Positions 7,232 through 19,093 of a stretch of 64,000 nucleotides of DNA are shown piece by piece. Both the position numbers and the translations under genes were made by a program. Within the stretch, counting starts at the first letter, position 1. Every line of letters begins with the position of its first letter. The DNA is taken from positions 3,224,001-3,288,000 of the forward strand of contig NZ_CP106879.1 in NCBI RefSeq assembly GCF_025677645.1, written 5' to 3'. Below the pieces are notes generated by a model, which was not told where the DNA came from, made no database searches, and saw only the letters and a list, made by a program, of their open reading frames with translations. Source of the DNA: Curtobacterium poinsettiae. GTDB lineage: Bacteria; Actinomycetota; Actinomycetes; Actinomycetales; Microbacteriaceae.

Positions 7232-7694
7232 TCCGCTTGGCGTACCAGCGGTCCGAGTACGGATCATCGTTGAACTGCGACACCCGGACGAAGCCGAGCC
7301 GTTCGTAGAGCGCACAGGCCTCGGCGAGCTCAGCGCGGGTGTCCAGCCGCAGCGACGTGATTCCGCGTCCCTGGCAGACCTCCTCGACGTGGCGCAGGAG
7401 CGCCGAACCGACGCCTCGGCCGCGGTGCTCCGGCAGCGTGAACACCTTGGTCAGTTCGCCGACGGCACCGACGAAGCGCACGCCGGCGCAGGCGACAGCG
7501 GCTTCCGCGTCACTCGCGACGACGAACACCCCGGAGTCACCCTGCAGGTCGTCGTACGGCTCCTCGTCGAGCGCGCGGTCGACCTCGGCCGGCGTCGCCG
7601 CCCGCCCGTACCACCGCGACGCGACCTCCGTCAGGTAGGCCCGCACGATCGCGTCGGCCCGGCCTGCGCCAGGTTGCTCCGTCTCGATGGTCAT
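7224..7694 (-). CDS. GNAT-family N-acetyltransferase
   Basis: The 156-aa protein has the acetyl-CoA loop LPEHRGRGVGSALLRHVEEV and a following ACALYERLGFVRV motif, both typical of GNAT enzymes. The substrate is unknown. Unlike the two acetyltransferases further left, the ATG at 7694 is preceded by an AAGGGAAG ribosome binding site. It lies 27 bp downstream of sufU on the same strand and may be cotranscribed with the sufS-sufU pair; a functional link is not implied. Confidence 0.85.
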   Translation of the reverse strand: MTIETEQPGAGRADAIVRAYLTEVASRWYGRAATPAEVDRALDEEPYDDLQGDSGVFVVASDAEAAVACAGVRFVGAVGELTKVFTLPEHRGRGVGSALLRHVEEVCQGRGITSLRLDTRAELAEACALYERLGFVRVSQFNDDPYSDRWYAKRIS

Positions 7695-7721
7695 CGCTTC
7701 CCTTGCGTGGCCGCAGCCGGG

Positions 7722-11186
<3,465 letters not shown>

Positions 11187-11193
11187 GACCGGA

Positions 11194-11199
11194 AGCCTA
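11194..11199 (-). promoter_or_regulatory. -10 box of the leaderless CLC channel gene
   Basis: TAGGCT on the minus strand ends seven bases before the ATG at 11186. It is the same hexamer as used by the two leaderless acetyltransferase genes. Confidence 0.5.
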
Positions 11200-11251
11200 A
11201 CGGGCTGGACGCACCCGATGACGGACGGCGACGGGGCCGCCGGACGCGGGG

Positions 11252-11267
11252 CGGGCCTCCAGGCCGG
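11252..11267. repeat. Dispersed 16-mer, inverted copy
   Basis: CGGGCCTCCAGGCCGG is the exact reverse complement of the 16-mer at 2707-2722. It lies in the 100-bp gap between the channel gene and the alpha-galactosidase gene. Confidence 0.6.
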
Positions 11268-11286
11268 GAGCCCCGACCGCCCGCCG

Positions 11287-13398
11287 TCAGACGGCCGTCA
11301 CCCGGAACGGCACCACGCAGTCAGCCGGCATGAGCGGCGGCTGCAGACCGACGGTGCCGAGCACCCGGCCGCTGAACACCCGCGGGCCGGACCACCAGTC
11401 CGGTCGCACCAGGTCCTGGGCGTCTCCGATGACCACGGGGTCGACGCGGTACGCCGAGTCCGGGTCGAGGTCGCGGAAGGTGACCCGGCCGGTGCCGGAG
11501 ACCTCGGAGCGCCCGACACTGGCGAGGAAGAAGACGGCCTGCTGACGGTCCGGCGCGACCGTGCCGTACACGAGCCGCGCGTCGTCGACCTCGTCGGATC
11601 GCACCAGGTCACCGCCGTGCAGGAGCGGACGGAGCTCCCGGTACAGCGCGATCCACTCGGTGAGCGCGGCGGACTCGTCGGCGGTCGCGCCGGCCAGGTC
11701 CCACTCGATGCCGAGGTGGCCGACCAGCGCCGTGCCGGCACGGAAGGCGAGGTCGTGGACGCGACCGGTCGTGTGGTTCCGGCCGCTCGCGATGTGCGAC
11801 CCGAGCAGCTCCGGCGGCAGGAGCTGCTGCGTCCACCGGTGCATCTGCTGGCGCTCGAGCGGGTCGATGTCGTCCGACACCCACACCCGTGCGGTGTGCT
11901 CGATGACGCCGAGGTCGACCCGGCCGCCACCCGACGAGCACGACTCGATCTCCAGGGACGGGAACCGCTCGCCGAGCGTCGCCATGAGCCGGTACGCGGC
12001 GAGGGTCTGCTCGTGGACCGCTGCGCCACGGCCCGGGAACCCCGCCTCGACGAGGTCGCGGTTGTGGTCCCACTTCACGGCGTCGACCGCGTACTCACCG
12101 ATGATCACGGTCATCCGTTCGAGCACGTACGCGAAGGCCTCGGGGATCGCCAGGTTGAGCACCTGCTGGTCGCGGGACCGGGCGGGCAGCCGACCGTCGG
12201 CCTGCAGGATCCACTCCGGGTGCGCACGCGCCAGGTCGCTGTCCTCGTTCACCATCTCGGGTTCGAACCACAGGCCGAACTCCATGCCGAGCGCACGGAC
12301 ACGATCGACCAGCGGCCCGAGCCCGTCCGGCCAGACGTCCTCGTCGACGTACCAGTCGCCGAGTCCGGCGTGGTCGTCGCGGCGGCCACGGAACCAGCCG
12401 TCGTCGAGCACGTAGCGTTCGACGCCGAGGGCCGCGGCACGTTCGGCGAGGTCGACGAGGCGGGCCAGGTCGTGGTCGAAGTACACGGCCTCCCACACGT
12501 TGATCGTCATCGGGCGGGGCGTCGTCGGGTGCTGCGGGCGGCTGCGGAGCCAGCGGTGGAACCGTCGGGCCTGGTCGTCGAGGCCGTCCCCGTGGGCGAA
12601 GTACACCCACGGCCCCTCGTAGGTGGCGCCGGTGGCGAGCCGGACCTCGCCGGGCAGCAGCAGTTCGCCGCCGCCGATGACCTGGCGGCCGGTGGCGAGC
12701 CGTTCGGCGTGGTGCCGGTGGTTGCCGCTCCAGGCGGTGTGGACGCCCCAGACCTGGCCGTGCGCGAAGCCGAAGCCCGGCTCCCCCACCGTCAGCACGG
12801 TCGCGGCGTCGGTGCCGGTGCGGCCCTTCCGGCCCTCGCGCTGGTGGGTCCCCACGACGAGTTCGCGGCGCTGCGGGGTCCGCTCCTTGCCCCAGCGGCC
12901 GGCGAAGTCCAGGATCTCGCGGGCCCCCGACGGGATCGGCATCGCGAGCGTCAGGTCGTCGACGGTGTAGACGCCGTCGGCGGTGTTCGTCACGCCCGCG
13001 CGGGCCCGCACGAGCCCGGAGCCGAGCATCTCGATGGTCACCCGGACGGTGAGCCCGGCGACGGTGTCCTCGGCGTCGGCGGTCACCGCGGAGTCGGTGA
13101 CCGCGAGCGACGTCACCGTGAACGCGGGCGACCAGTCGGCGCCGTCACGGTGCCCGGCGAGCCCCGGACGACCGCTCCAGCCCCGGTGCGGCTCGGGCAG
13201 CACCGACAGGCGGACCGGGTCGTCCATCTCGTTCGGTGCGACGGGCGCGACGTCGGCGTCGGCGAGGGCCGTCAGCGCCTCGGTGTCGAGCGGTCCGAGT
13301 GCAGCTCCCCAGTGCACGACGGCGGGGAGCGCGTCGTCGCGGCAGTCCAGGACGAGCGAGACGCCACCGGCGGTCAGGTGGACGAGTTCGTGCGGCAT
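11287..13398 (-). CDS. GH36 alpha-galactosidase
   Basis: The protein has 703 aa, the usual length of bacterial GH36 enzymes: an N-terminal beta-sandwich, a TIM barrel from about residue 300, and a C-terminal beta domain. The catalytic nucleophile lies in KWDHNRDL (Asp444) and the acid/base in WVSDDIDPLER (around Asp510); ESCSSGGGRVDLGV is also diagnostic. It hydrolyses terminal alpha-galactosides such as melibiose and raffinose. No signal peptide is present, so it acts inside the cell on imported oligosaccharides. No sugar transporter lies beside it. The start is ATG at 13398 with a GGAG site. Confidence 0.95.
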   Translation of the reverse strand: MPHELVHLTAGGVSLVLDCRDDALPAVVHWGAALGPLDTEALTALADADVAPVAPNEMDDPVRLSVLPEPHRGWSGRPGLAGHRDGADWSPAFTVTSLAVTDSAVTADAEDTVAGLTVRVTIEMLGSGLVRARAGVTNTADGVYTVDDLTLAMPIPSGAREILDFAGRWGKERTPQRRELVVGTHQREGRKGRTGTDAATVLTVGEPGFGFAHGQVWGVHTAWSGNHRHHAERLATGRQVIGGGELLLPGEVRLATGATYEGPWVYFAHGDGLDDQARRFHRWLRSRPQHPTTPRPMTINVWEAVYFDHDLARLVDLAERAAALGVERYVLDDGWFRGRRDDHAGLGDWYVDEDVWPDGLGPLVDRVRALGMEFGLWFEPEMVNEDSDLARAHPEWILQADGRLPARSRDQQVLNLAIPEAFAYVLERMTVIIGEYAVDAVKWDHNRDLVEAGFPGRGAAVHEQTLAAYRLMATLGERFPSLEIESCSSGGGRVDLGVIEHTARVWVSDDIDPLERQQMHRWTQQLLPPELLGSHIASGRNHTTGRVHDLAFRAGTALVGHLGIEWDLAGATADESAALTEWIALYRELRPLLHGGDLVRSDEVDDARLVYGTVAPDRQQAVFFLASVGRSEVSGTGRVTFRDLDPDSAYRVDPVVIGDAQDLVRPDWWSGPRVFSGRVLGTVGLQPPLMPADCVVPFRVTAV

Positions 13399-13464
13399 GC
13401 GGGCTCCAGTCGGCGTCGTTGCACGTCAGAGCTTTCCGGTCCGGGGCCGTCCGCTGCAAATCCT

Positions 13465-13549
13465 GCTGCGGCGCGGCTCCGGTTGCGGCGCGGGTCCGGC
13501 TACGGTGCGGCTCCGGTTGCCGCGCGGCTCCCGCTGCGGTGCGGCTCAG
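13465..13549. repeat. Five tandem 17-bp units running into the corA stop codon
   Basis: Five imperfect copies of a 17-mer (first copy GCTGCGGCGCGGCTCCG) run from 13465 to 13549. Adjacent units differ at two to four positions. The last unit contains the corA stop codon (13546-13548). The array fills most of the 147-bp gap to the alpha-galactosidase start and may have grown by slippage. Confidence 0.75.
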
Positions 13550-14529
13550 AACCAGCGCTTGACCTTGAACACCACGTACAGGATCGCGGCGAACAGGACC
13601 ATCGCGACGATCGACAGCGGGTACCCCCACGTCCAGCCGAGTTCGGGCATGTGCGTGAAGTTCATCCCGTAGATCGCGGCGATGAGCGTCGGCGCGAACA
13701 GGATCGCCGCCCAGCCGGAGATCTTCTTCGTGTCGTCGTTCTGCTTCTGCGCCGCCAGGGTGGAGTCGACGGTCAGGGCGTTCTGCAGCAGCTGCCGGAA
13801 CGTGTCGAGTCGCTCCACGACCCGGATCGCGTGGTCGAGGACGTCGCGGAACCGCCGCTGCATCTCGATCGGCAGGTGGTACTTCTCGGCGCCGCGGTGC
13901 AGGTTCTCGATCATGTAGACGAGTGGACGTGCCGCACGCTGGAAGTCGACGACCTCGCCGAACAGCTCGTACACGCGACGGGACACCCCGGCCTCGCCGG
14001 AGAACAGCTGGTCCTCGATCTGGTTGATGTCCTCTTCGAGTCCGTCGATCACCGGCACGTAGCCGTCGACGATGGAGTCCATCAGCGCCCAGAGCTGCGC
14101 CTGCGGGCCGACGGTCACCAGTCCCGGCTTGCCGCTCAACCGCTGCAGCGCCCGGGGGACGGTCTGCTTGCCCCGGGGGTCGGCCTTCACGACGGCGAGG
14201 AAGAAGGTCTCACCGACGAAGGCGTGCACCTCGCCGAACGCCACCTCTTCCTGCTGGTCGTTGTACAGCGCCGGCTTGAGCACCACGAACAGCGTCGAGC
14301 CGTAGCGCTCGAGCTTCGGTCGCTGGTGCCCCTCGGCGGAGTCCTCGACGGCGAGTTCGTGCAGTCCGAGGGCGACCGCGACGTCGCCGAGTTCCTGGGC
14401 GTCGGGCTGGTGCAGGACGATGCACGCGCTGGCACCCTGCTCGTCGAGCATCCGGAAGGTGTCGTCGAGGGACGGACTCGCGATCGGGGCGATCCGGTCG
14501 ATGTAGACGGTGTTCAGTTCGACGCTCAC
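13546..14529 (-). CDS. corA: CorA-family magnesium/cobalt transporter
   Basis: The 327-aa protein has a large cytoplasmic N-terminal domain, a long helix and two C-terminal membrane segments. The signature GMNF follows the first segment (FAPTLIAAIYGMNFTHMPEL). CorA forms a pentameric channel for Mg2+ and sometimes Co2+ or Ni2+. The frame continues open far upstream, but GTG at 14529 fits the family N-terminus. It has -10 box TACGGT six bases upstream and only a poor ribosome binding site, so it is probably leaderless. The stop codon lies within a 17-bp tandem repeat array. Confidence 0.92.
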   Translation of the reverse strand: MSVELNTVYIDRIAPIASPSLDDTFRMLDEQGASACIVLHQPDAQELGDVAVALGLHELAVEDSAEGHQRPKLERYGSTLFVVLKPALYNDQQEEVAFGEVHAFVGETFFLAVVKADPRGKQTVPRALQRLSGKPGLVTVGPQAQLWALMDSIVDGYVPVIDGLEEDINQIEDQLFSGEAGVSRRVYELFGEVVDFQRAARPLVYMIENLHRGAEKYHLPIEMQRRFRDVLDHAIRVVERLDTFRQLLQNALTVDSTLAAQKQNDDTKKISGWAAILFAPTLIAAIYGMNFTHMPELGWTWGYPLSIVAMVLFAAILYVVFKVKRWF

Positions 14530-14535
14530 GCGCCC

Positions 14536-14541
14536 ACCGTA
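14536..14541 (-). promoter_or_regulatory. -10 box of the leaderless corA gene
   Basis: TACGGT on the minus strand ends six bases before the GTG at 14529. Confidence 0.5.
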
Positions 14542-14558
14542 CGCAGGGTGGCCGGTCT

Positions 14559-14574
14559 CCGGCCTGGAGGCCCG
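14559..14574. repeat. Dispersed 16-mer CCGGCCTGGAGGCCCG, third copy
   Basis: This copy is identical to 2707-2722 and lies in the divergent gap between corA and the TspO-like gene. It therefore cannot be a terminator for either gene. Confidence 0.6.
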
Positions 14575-14682
14575 TGGCACGCCCGCCGTGCACCCCACGT
14601 CCTGCCTGAACGCGCGCTGCACGACCGCCACCACCGGCCGCCTACGGTGCAGGTCATCAGCATGCTGACGAAAGGGACTGTC

Positions 14683-15510
14683 ATGAAGAGGATCTGGAAG
14701 CGCATCGCGGTGGCCGTGAGCGCGGTCGTCGCCGTCATCGGCGCGTACGTCGGGTCGGGCGCTGCCGGCGGCACGCCCATCCAGGACGCCGCCGGTGGCG
14801 CCCTGTCGGCGTCCTCGACCGCGATCGCCCCGGACGGCCCGGCCTTCTCGATCTGGAGTGTCGTCTACGCCGGGCTCATCGGCTACGCGGTGCTGCAGCT
14901 CTTCCGCACTGCGAACGACGAACGGCACGAGCGGCTGGTGGTGCCGGCGGTGCTCTCCCTGCTGCTCAACGCCGCGTGGATCCTGTCGGTGCAGTTCGGG
15001 TTCCTGTGGGCGAGCGAGCCGATCATCGTCGCGCTGCTCGTCGTGCTGATCTGGACGTTCACGATCCTGCGCCGCACCCCGTCCCACGGTGTGGTCGAGG
15101 CGATCCTGACCGACGGCACGTTCGGGCTCTACCTCGGGTGGGTCTGCGTCGCGACGGCCGCGAACACCGCTGCGGTGCTGACGGCAGCAGGCTTCCGGGG
15201 CTTCGGACTCGGGCAGGACCCGTGGGGTGTGGTCGTCGCCGCGGTGGCCGGGCTCGTCGGGGTCCTCATCGCGCTGTGGGGCCGGGGACGCATGGCACCG
15301 ATGGCCTCGGTCGCGTGGGGCCTGGCGTGGGTCGCCGTGGCCCGGTTCGAGGGGCCGCTCGTCTCCGTGCCGACGGCCGTCGCGGCCGTGGTGGCTGCGG
15401 CGGCCGTGGTGGCTGCGGCGGCCGTGGTCGTCGTGACCGTGGTGGTGCGTGCCCGCGCCGGCTGGGTCGGCGGGCGTGCCGGTCGGGCGGCGGCCCCGGT
15501 GGCGGTCTGA
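14683..15510 (+). CDS. TspO/MBR-like tryptophan-rich sensory membrane protein
   Basis: The 275-aa protein has about seven hydrophobic segments. FSIWSVVYAGLIGYAVLQ and LLLNAAWILSVQFGFLWASE resemble the TspO/MBR fold, with tryptophans at helix ends, although it is longer than the usual 150-160 aa. TspO proteins bind porphyrins and related ligands and act in stress responses; the role here is inferred from fold only. I chose ATG at 14683 (AAAGGGA upstream) over an in-frame ATG at 14662. The C-terminus carries an Ala/Val-rich stretch created by an 18-bp tandem duplication. Confidence 0.7.
   Translation: MKRIWKRIAVAVSAVVAVIGAYVGSGAAGGTPIQDAAGGALSASSTAIAPDGPAFSIWSVVYAGLIGYAVLQLFRTANDERHERLVVPAVLSLLLNAAWILSVQFGFLWASEPIIVALLVVLIWTFTILRRTPSHGVVEAILTDGTFGLYLGWVCVATAANTAAVLTAAGFRGFGLGQDPWGVVVAAVAGLVGVLIALWGRGRMAPMASVAWGLAWVAVARFEGPLVSVPTAVAAVVAAAAVVAAAAVVVVTVVVRARAGWVGGRAGRAAAPVAV
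15382..15428 (+). repeat. In-frame 18-bp tandem duplication in the TspO-like gene
   Basis: Two perfect copies of GCGGCCGTGGTGGCTGCG (15382-15399 and 15400-15417) and the start of a third encode a VAAAAV repeat in the last membrane segment. Slippage here would change helix length by six residues per unit. Confidence 0.8.
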
Positions 15511-15533
15511 CGCGCGACTGACGCGCGCCCGGA

Positions 15534-15557
15534 CCGTGAGAGCGACAGTGCTCACGG
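15534..15557. terminator. Stem-loop after the TspO-like gene
   Basis: CCGTGAG, a 10-base loop AGCGACAGTG, then CTCACGG, starting 24 bp after the TspO-like stop. No T-tract follows. The loop contains the AGCGACAGT motif that recurs in the next hairpin. Confidence 0.5.
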
Positions 15558-15583
15558 CTCCGCGCCCGACAGGGCCGTGAAAC

Positions 15584-15628
15584 CGACAGTTCCCCGCCGA
15601 TGTTCGGCGGGGAACTGTCGCTTTCGCG
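15584..15628. terminator. Strong hairpin between convergent genes (repeat family with 36.67 kb)
   Basis: Perfect 17-bp arms CGACAGTTCCCCGCCGA (15584-15600) and their complement (15604-15620) flank a TGT loop. It lies between the TspO-like gene and the convergent ald gene and is a likely bidirectional terminator. The 27 bases 15602-15628 match 36670-36696 at 25 positions, so it also belongs to a dispersed repeat. Confidence 0.7.
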
Positions 15629-15679
15629 TGGGGGGGAGGGAGGGAGGGCGGACAGCCGGGCCGCCAGGCGCCCACGGCC

Positions 15680-16789
15680 TCAGCGCGACGACGCGGTGGA
15701 CGCCACCAGGCCGTGCGCGGCGGCGACCGCGGCGTTCGTGACCCGGCCGGCGTGCACGTTCAGGCCGGCGGCGAGTGCGGGGTCGGCCTCGAGCGCGGCC
15801 TCCCAGCCACGGTCGGCGATGGCGACGGCGTAGGGCAGCGTGGCGTTCGTCAGCGAGATCGTGCTCGTGCGCGGGACGGCGCCGGGCATGTTCGCCACGC
15901 AGTAGTACACGGTGTCGTGCACGGCGAACGTGGGGTCGTCGTGGGTGGTCGGGTGGGAGCCCTCGAAGCAGCCGCCCTGGTCGATCGCGATGTCGACCAG
16001 CACCGAGCCCGGCCGCATGTCGGCGACCATGGCGTCGGTGACGAGCTTCGGCGCCGACGCCCCGGGGATGAGCACGGAGCCGATCACCAGGTCGGCGTCG
16101 CGCAGGGCCTCGGCGATGGCGTGCGCCGACGAGCGCAGGGTCGTGACGCGGCCGTCGAACCGGGCATCCAGTGCCCGGAGCCGCGGCAGGCTGATGTCGA
16201 AGACGGTGACGTCGGCACCCATGCCGAGCGCCATCGTCGCGGCGTGCTCCCCCGCGACGCCGCCGCCGATGACGACCACGCGGCCCTTCGGCGTGCCGGG
16301 GACCCCGCCGAGCAGCAGCCCGCGCCCACCGTTCGTGCGCATCAGGTGGAACGCGCCGACCTGGGCGGACAGTCGCCCGGCGACCTCGGACATCGGCGAC
16401 AGCAGGGGCAGCGAGCGGTCCGGCAGCTGCACGGTCTCGTAGGCGATCGCCGTCGCGCCCGAGTCGACGAGCGCGTCGGTCAGCGGTCGGTCGGCGGCGA
16501 GGTGGAGGTAGGTGAAGAGCACCTGGCCCGGCCGGATCATCGGGTACTCCGACGCGACCGGCTCCTTCACCTTGAGGATCAGCTCGGCGCGCTCCCACAC
16601 CTCGGCCGCGGTGTCGACGATCGTGGCGCCTGCGGTGCGGTACTCGTCGTCGGTGAAGGCCGAACCGGACCCGGCGCCGGCCTGCACCAGCACCTGGTGG
16701 CCGTGTGACCCGAGTTCGGCGACGCCAGCCGGAGTGGCGGCGACGCGGTACTCGTTGTTCTTGATCTCGGTGGGGACGCCGATGCGCAT
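15680..16789 (-). CDS. ald: Alanine dehydrogenase
   Basis: The 369-aa protein has the family length. [20 protein letters not shown] is the diagnostic N-terminus, LILKVKEPV carries the conserved lysine, and [20 protein letters not shown] is the NAD-binding Rossmann loop. It reversibly deaminates L-alanine to pyruvate and ammonia with NAD, linking amino acid use to central carbon. The start is ATG at 16789 with AAGGAG upstream. The 141-bp leader may hold a promoter and operator but none is clear. Confidence 0.95.
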   Translation of the reverse strand: MRIGVPTEIKNNEYRVAATPAGVAELGSHGHQVLVQAGAGSGSAFTDDEYRTAGATIVDTAAEVWERAELILKVKEPVASEYPMIRPGQVLFTYLHLAADRPLTDALVDSGATAIAYETVQLPDRSLPLLSPMSEVAGRLSAQVGAFHLMRTNGGRGLLLGGVPGTPKGRVVVIGGGVAGEHAATMALGMGADVTVFDISLPRLRALDARFDGRVTTLRSSAHAIAEALRDADLVIGSVLIPGASAPKLVTDAMVADMRPGSVLVDIAIDQGGCFEGSHPTTHDDPTFAVHDTVYYCVANMPGAVPRTSTISLTNATLPYAVAIADRGWEAALEADPALAAGLNVHAGRVTNAAVAAAHGLVASTASSR

Positions 16790-16930
16790 GCTGACTCCTT
16801 CGTGGGCGGTGCGTTCGTCCCGTCCATTCAGCACCGGATTCGCCCACAGCAGCGCTGAGCCGAACATCCGGACAGCGGCAGCGCGATCTGTGTCACGAGA
16901 TTCGGCTGAACCGTCCGCAACAGCAGTCGG

Positions 16931-17890
16931 TCAGTGCCCGCGCAGCGACTCGCTCGGCAGCTCCCCGAAGCGGCTGCGGTAGGTCGCCGAGAAGCGTCCG
17001 AGGTGCCCGAAGCCCCACGTCCGCGCGATCTCGGCAACGGTCGTGTCGTCCAGTGCACCGCCGACCAGGTCGGTCCGGGCACCGTCGAGTCGTACGCCGC
17101 GCAGGAGTTCCCCCGGCGTCTGGTCGAGGTGCCGGCGGAGCGACTGCTGCAGTCCGCGCGGGCTGAGCCCGGCCGCCGCGGCGATCTCCGGTGTGCCGAT
17201 CGCTTCGCGCGCGTGCTCGTGCACGAACTCGAGTGCCCGGCGCAGGCGGTCGTGCTCCGGCCCGCTGCCGGACACCGTCGCCCGCCACCTGTTGCGCCGC
17301 GGGAACGCCCGGATCGCCGCGGCCGCGAAGGCCTCGGTGATGTCGTGCTGCACCATCGGGCTCATCGCCCGTTCGACGTCGAGCCACGTGGCCGAGTACT
17401 TCCGCACCACCGACCGCCACAGCGCGATGCCGTCGGCCGTCGGGCGGCGCATCGGCTCGAAGGCGAAGTCGTCGTCACCGGCCACGGCTCGGACGAAGTC
17501 GCGGTCCAGGTGCACCAGGTTCAGGGCGATGTCGTGGTGGTGCAGCGCGTACGGCTCGGCGAAGGGCAGCACGACGGGCACACCGGCCTCGAGCTCGAAC
17601 GTCTCGCCGCCTGTGGTGATCCGGCTCGAGCCGGACCGCATCCAGGCGACCAGGAACTCGTCGTCGACCTGGCTCTCGCTGCGCAGGTCGACCATGAACC
17701 GCGACGAGCGCAGCGACATCCGCTCGTCACCGACGCCGGCGAAGTCCCAGTGGGCGTTCTCGTGGGTGCGCCGGACGACGGGTGCACGGAAGTCGTAGTC
17801 GCCCGTGAAGAACGCGAGCGCCTGGTCGACGTCGCTGCCGACCATCCGACGGAAGTACCGCTGACCGGGCTGTTCGAGAGAAAGCACCAT
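16931..17890 (-). CDS. AraC-family transcriptional regulator
   Basis: The 319-aa protein has an N-terminal ligand-binding-like domain (SRITTGGETFELEAGVPVV is a cupin-like strand run) and a C-terminal double helix-turn-helix. GTPEIAAAAGLSPRGLQQSL is the first, and VAEIARTWGFGHLGRFSATY, with the second recognition helix, is the AraC signature. The start is ATG at 17890, with a TACGTT -10 box seven bases upstream; a TTG at 17920 is a poorer choice. It lies 48 bp downstream of the SorC regulator on the same strand and 141 bp upstream of ald. The target is unknown. Confidence 0.88.
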   Translation of the reverse strand: MVLSLEQPGQRYFRRMVGSDVDQALAFFTGDYDFRAPVVRRTHENAHWDFAGVGDERMSLRSSRFMVDLRSESQVDDEFLVAWMRSGSSRITTGGETFELEAGVPVVLPFAEPYALHHHDIALNLVHLDRDFVRAVAGDDDFAFEPMRRPTADGIALWRSVVRKYSATWLDVERAMSPMVQHDITEAFAAAAIRAFPRRNRWRATVSGSGPEHDRLRRALEFVHEHAREAIGTPEIAAAAGLSPRGLQQSLRRHLDQTPGELLRGVRLDGARTDLVGGALDDTTVAEIARTWGFGHLGRFSATYRSRFGELPSESLRGH

Positions 17891-17897
17891 GGTCGAG

Positions 17898-17903
17898 AAC
17901 GTA
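17898..17903 (-). promoter_or_regulatory. -10 box of the AraC-family gene
   Basis: TACGTT on the minus strand ends seven bases before the ATG at 17890, and no ribosome binding site is present. Confidence 0.4.
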
Positions 17904-17938
17904 GGACGGACCACCGACAAACTGCGTCAGGTCCTGAC

Positions 17939-18901
17939 TCAGGGCTGCAGGATCGCCTGCCCGACGCTCTCGTCCAGGATCAGGTCCGTGATGAGCCCGG
18001 CGGCCAGCGCGCCCCGCAGTGACGCCGCCTTCGACCGCCCGGCGACGACGCAGACCCGCCGCGGCGCGCGCTTGATCGTGTCGAGATCCGGAGCGCCGGC
18101 CCGTGCGTTCACCCCGATGTCCTTCCACGAGCCGTCCGCCCGGTAGAACACGGTCGAGACGTCACCGACGACCGCCGCCTGCGTGAGCTCGTCACGGTCC
18201 TCGGGGTCGAGGTACCCGCCGGAGTACACGTGCGAGGGCACCGGGGCCTGGGGGGCACCGACACCGAACACCACGAGGTCCATCCGCTCGTGCAGGTCGA
18301 GCACGCGGCGGATCGAACGTTCCCGGAACAGGGCCTCCTTCGTCGCGGGGTCGTCGAAGAACGCCGGCACCGGGAACTGCTGCACGAACGCGCCGTAGGC
18401 CTCACCGAACCGGCGCAGGATCTCGGACGCGTAGACGATCCCGGTGGTCCGGGTGTTCGCGGCGCCGTTGATCTGCACGATCGTCGAGCCGTGGGTGGTC
18501 TTCGGCACCAGGTAGCGGCTGACCGCACTCACGGTCGAGCCCCACGAGATCCCGATGACCATGTTGGACTCGACGTACTGCGTCAGGATCCGGGCGGCGG
18601 ACAGCGCGACCCGCTCGAGCCGGTCGACGTCGCTCGTGTGGTCCGGCACCGGGACGACGTGCGCGTGCACCCCGAAGCGGGAGCGGATGCTCCGGCTCAG
18701 CGCAGCGGCCTGGTCCAGGGGCGACCGGATCTGGATGTCGACGAGCCCGGTGTCCCTGGCGTACTTCAGCAGCCGCGACACCGACGAGCGCGAGGTGCCG
18801 AGTTCGTCGGCGATCGCGTCCATCGTCAGGTCCTGCAGGTAGTACAGGTGGGCGGCGCGCAGCGCCTGCTGCGTGCGCATGGGCTGAGCCGCATCGCTCA
18901 T
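17939..18901 (-). CDS. SorC/DeoR-type sugar-binding transcriptional regulator
   Basis: The 320-aa protein has an N-terminal helix-turn-helix (YLQDLTMDAIADELGTSRSS, with VSRLLKYARDTGLV) and a C-terminal sugar-phosphate-binding domain of the SorC type (IGISWGSTVSAVSRYLV, then VVFGVGAPQAP). Such regulators sense phosphorylated sugars. It is divergent from glpD across a 192-bp gap holding two identical-arm TGCACG-N2-CGTGCA palindromes, so it very probably controls glpD and itself in response to glycerol-3-phosphate or a related triose phosphate; the ligand is inferred. The start is ATG at 18901 with GGAGC upstream. Confidence 0.9.
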   Translation of the reverse strand: MSDAAQPMRTQQALRAAHLYYLQDLTMDAIADELGTSRSSVSRLLKYARDTGLVDIQIRSPLDQAAALSRSIRSRFGVHAHVVPVPDHTSDVDRLERVALSAARILTQYVESNMVIGISWGSTVSAVSRYLVPKTTHGSTIVQINGAANTRTTGIVYASEILRRFGEAYGAFVQQFPVPAFFDDPATKEALFRERSIRRVLDLHERMDLVVFGVGAPQAPVPSHVYSGGYLDPEDRDELTQAAVVGDVSTVFYRADGSWKDIGVNARAGAPDLDTIKRAPRRVCVVAGRSKAASLRGALAAGLITDLILDESVGQAILQP

Positions 18902-18928
18902 GGTGCTCCGATCTGTCGAACGCAACCA

Positions 18929-18942
18929 TGCACGGACGTGCA
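18929..18942. promoter_or_regulatory. Operator box 1 for the SorC-type regulator
   Basis: TGCACG-GA-CGTGCA is a perfect 14-bp palindrome-type repeat 28 bp upstream of the regulator start. The same arms recur at 19005-19018. Confidence 0.7.
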
Positions 18943-19004
18943 GGGCCTCTGCAACCCCTGCCGCGCCTCCTGACCGCCACGTCGGGCCTGGACGACACGT
19001 GTGC

Positions 19005-19018
19005 TGCACGTTCGTGCA
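19005..19018. promoter_or_regulatory. Operator box 2 upstream of glpD
   Basis: TGCACG-TT-CGTGCA lies 76 bp (centre to centre) from box 1 and 76 bp before the glpD ATG. Two boxes this far apart could support DNA looping by a tetramer, the usual SorC oligomer. Confidence 0.7.
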
Positions 19019-19093
19019 CGCGAGTTGCCCGCCCTGTCGAACGAGCGCACGATCGATCCTGACCCCACGAACAGACGAAGGAAGCGACGAACC

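Noticed and set aside
16790..16930. GAGCCGAA and TTCGGCTGA considered as AldR/Lrp sites before ald
   Set aside because: The pair is imperfect, about 45 bp apart, and no promoter could be aligned with it; too weak to list.
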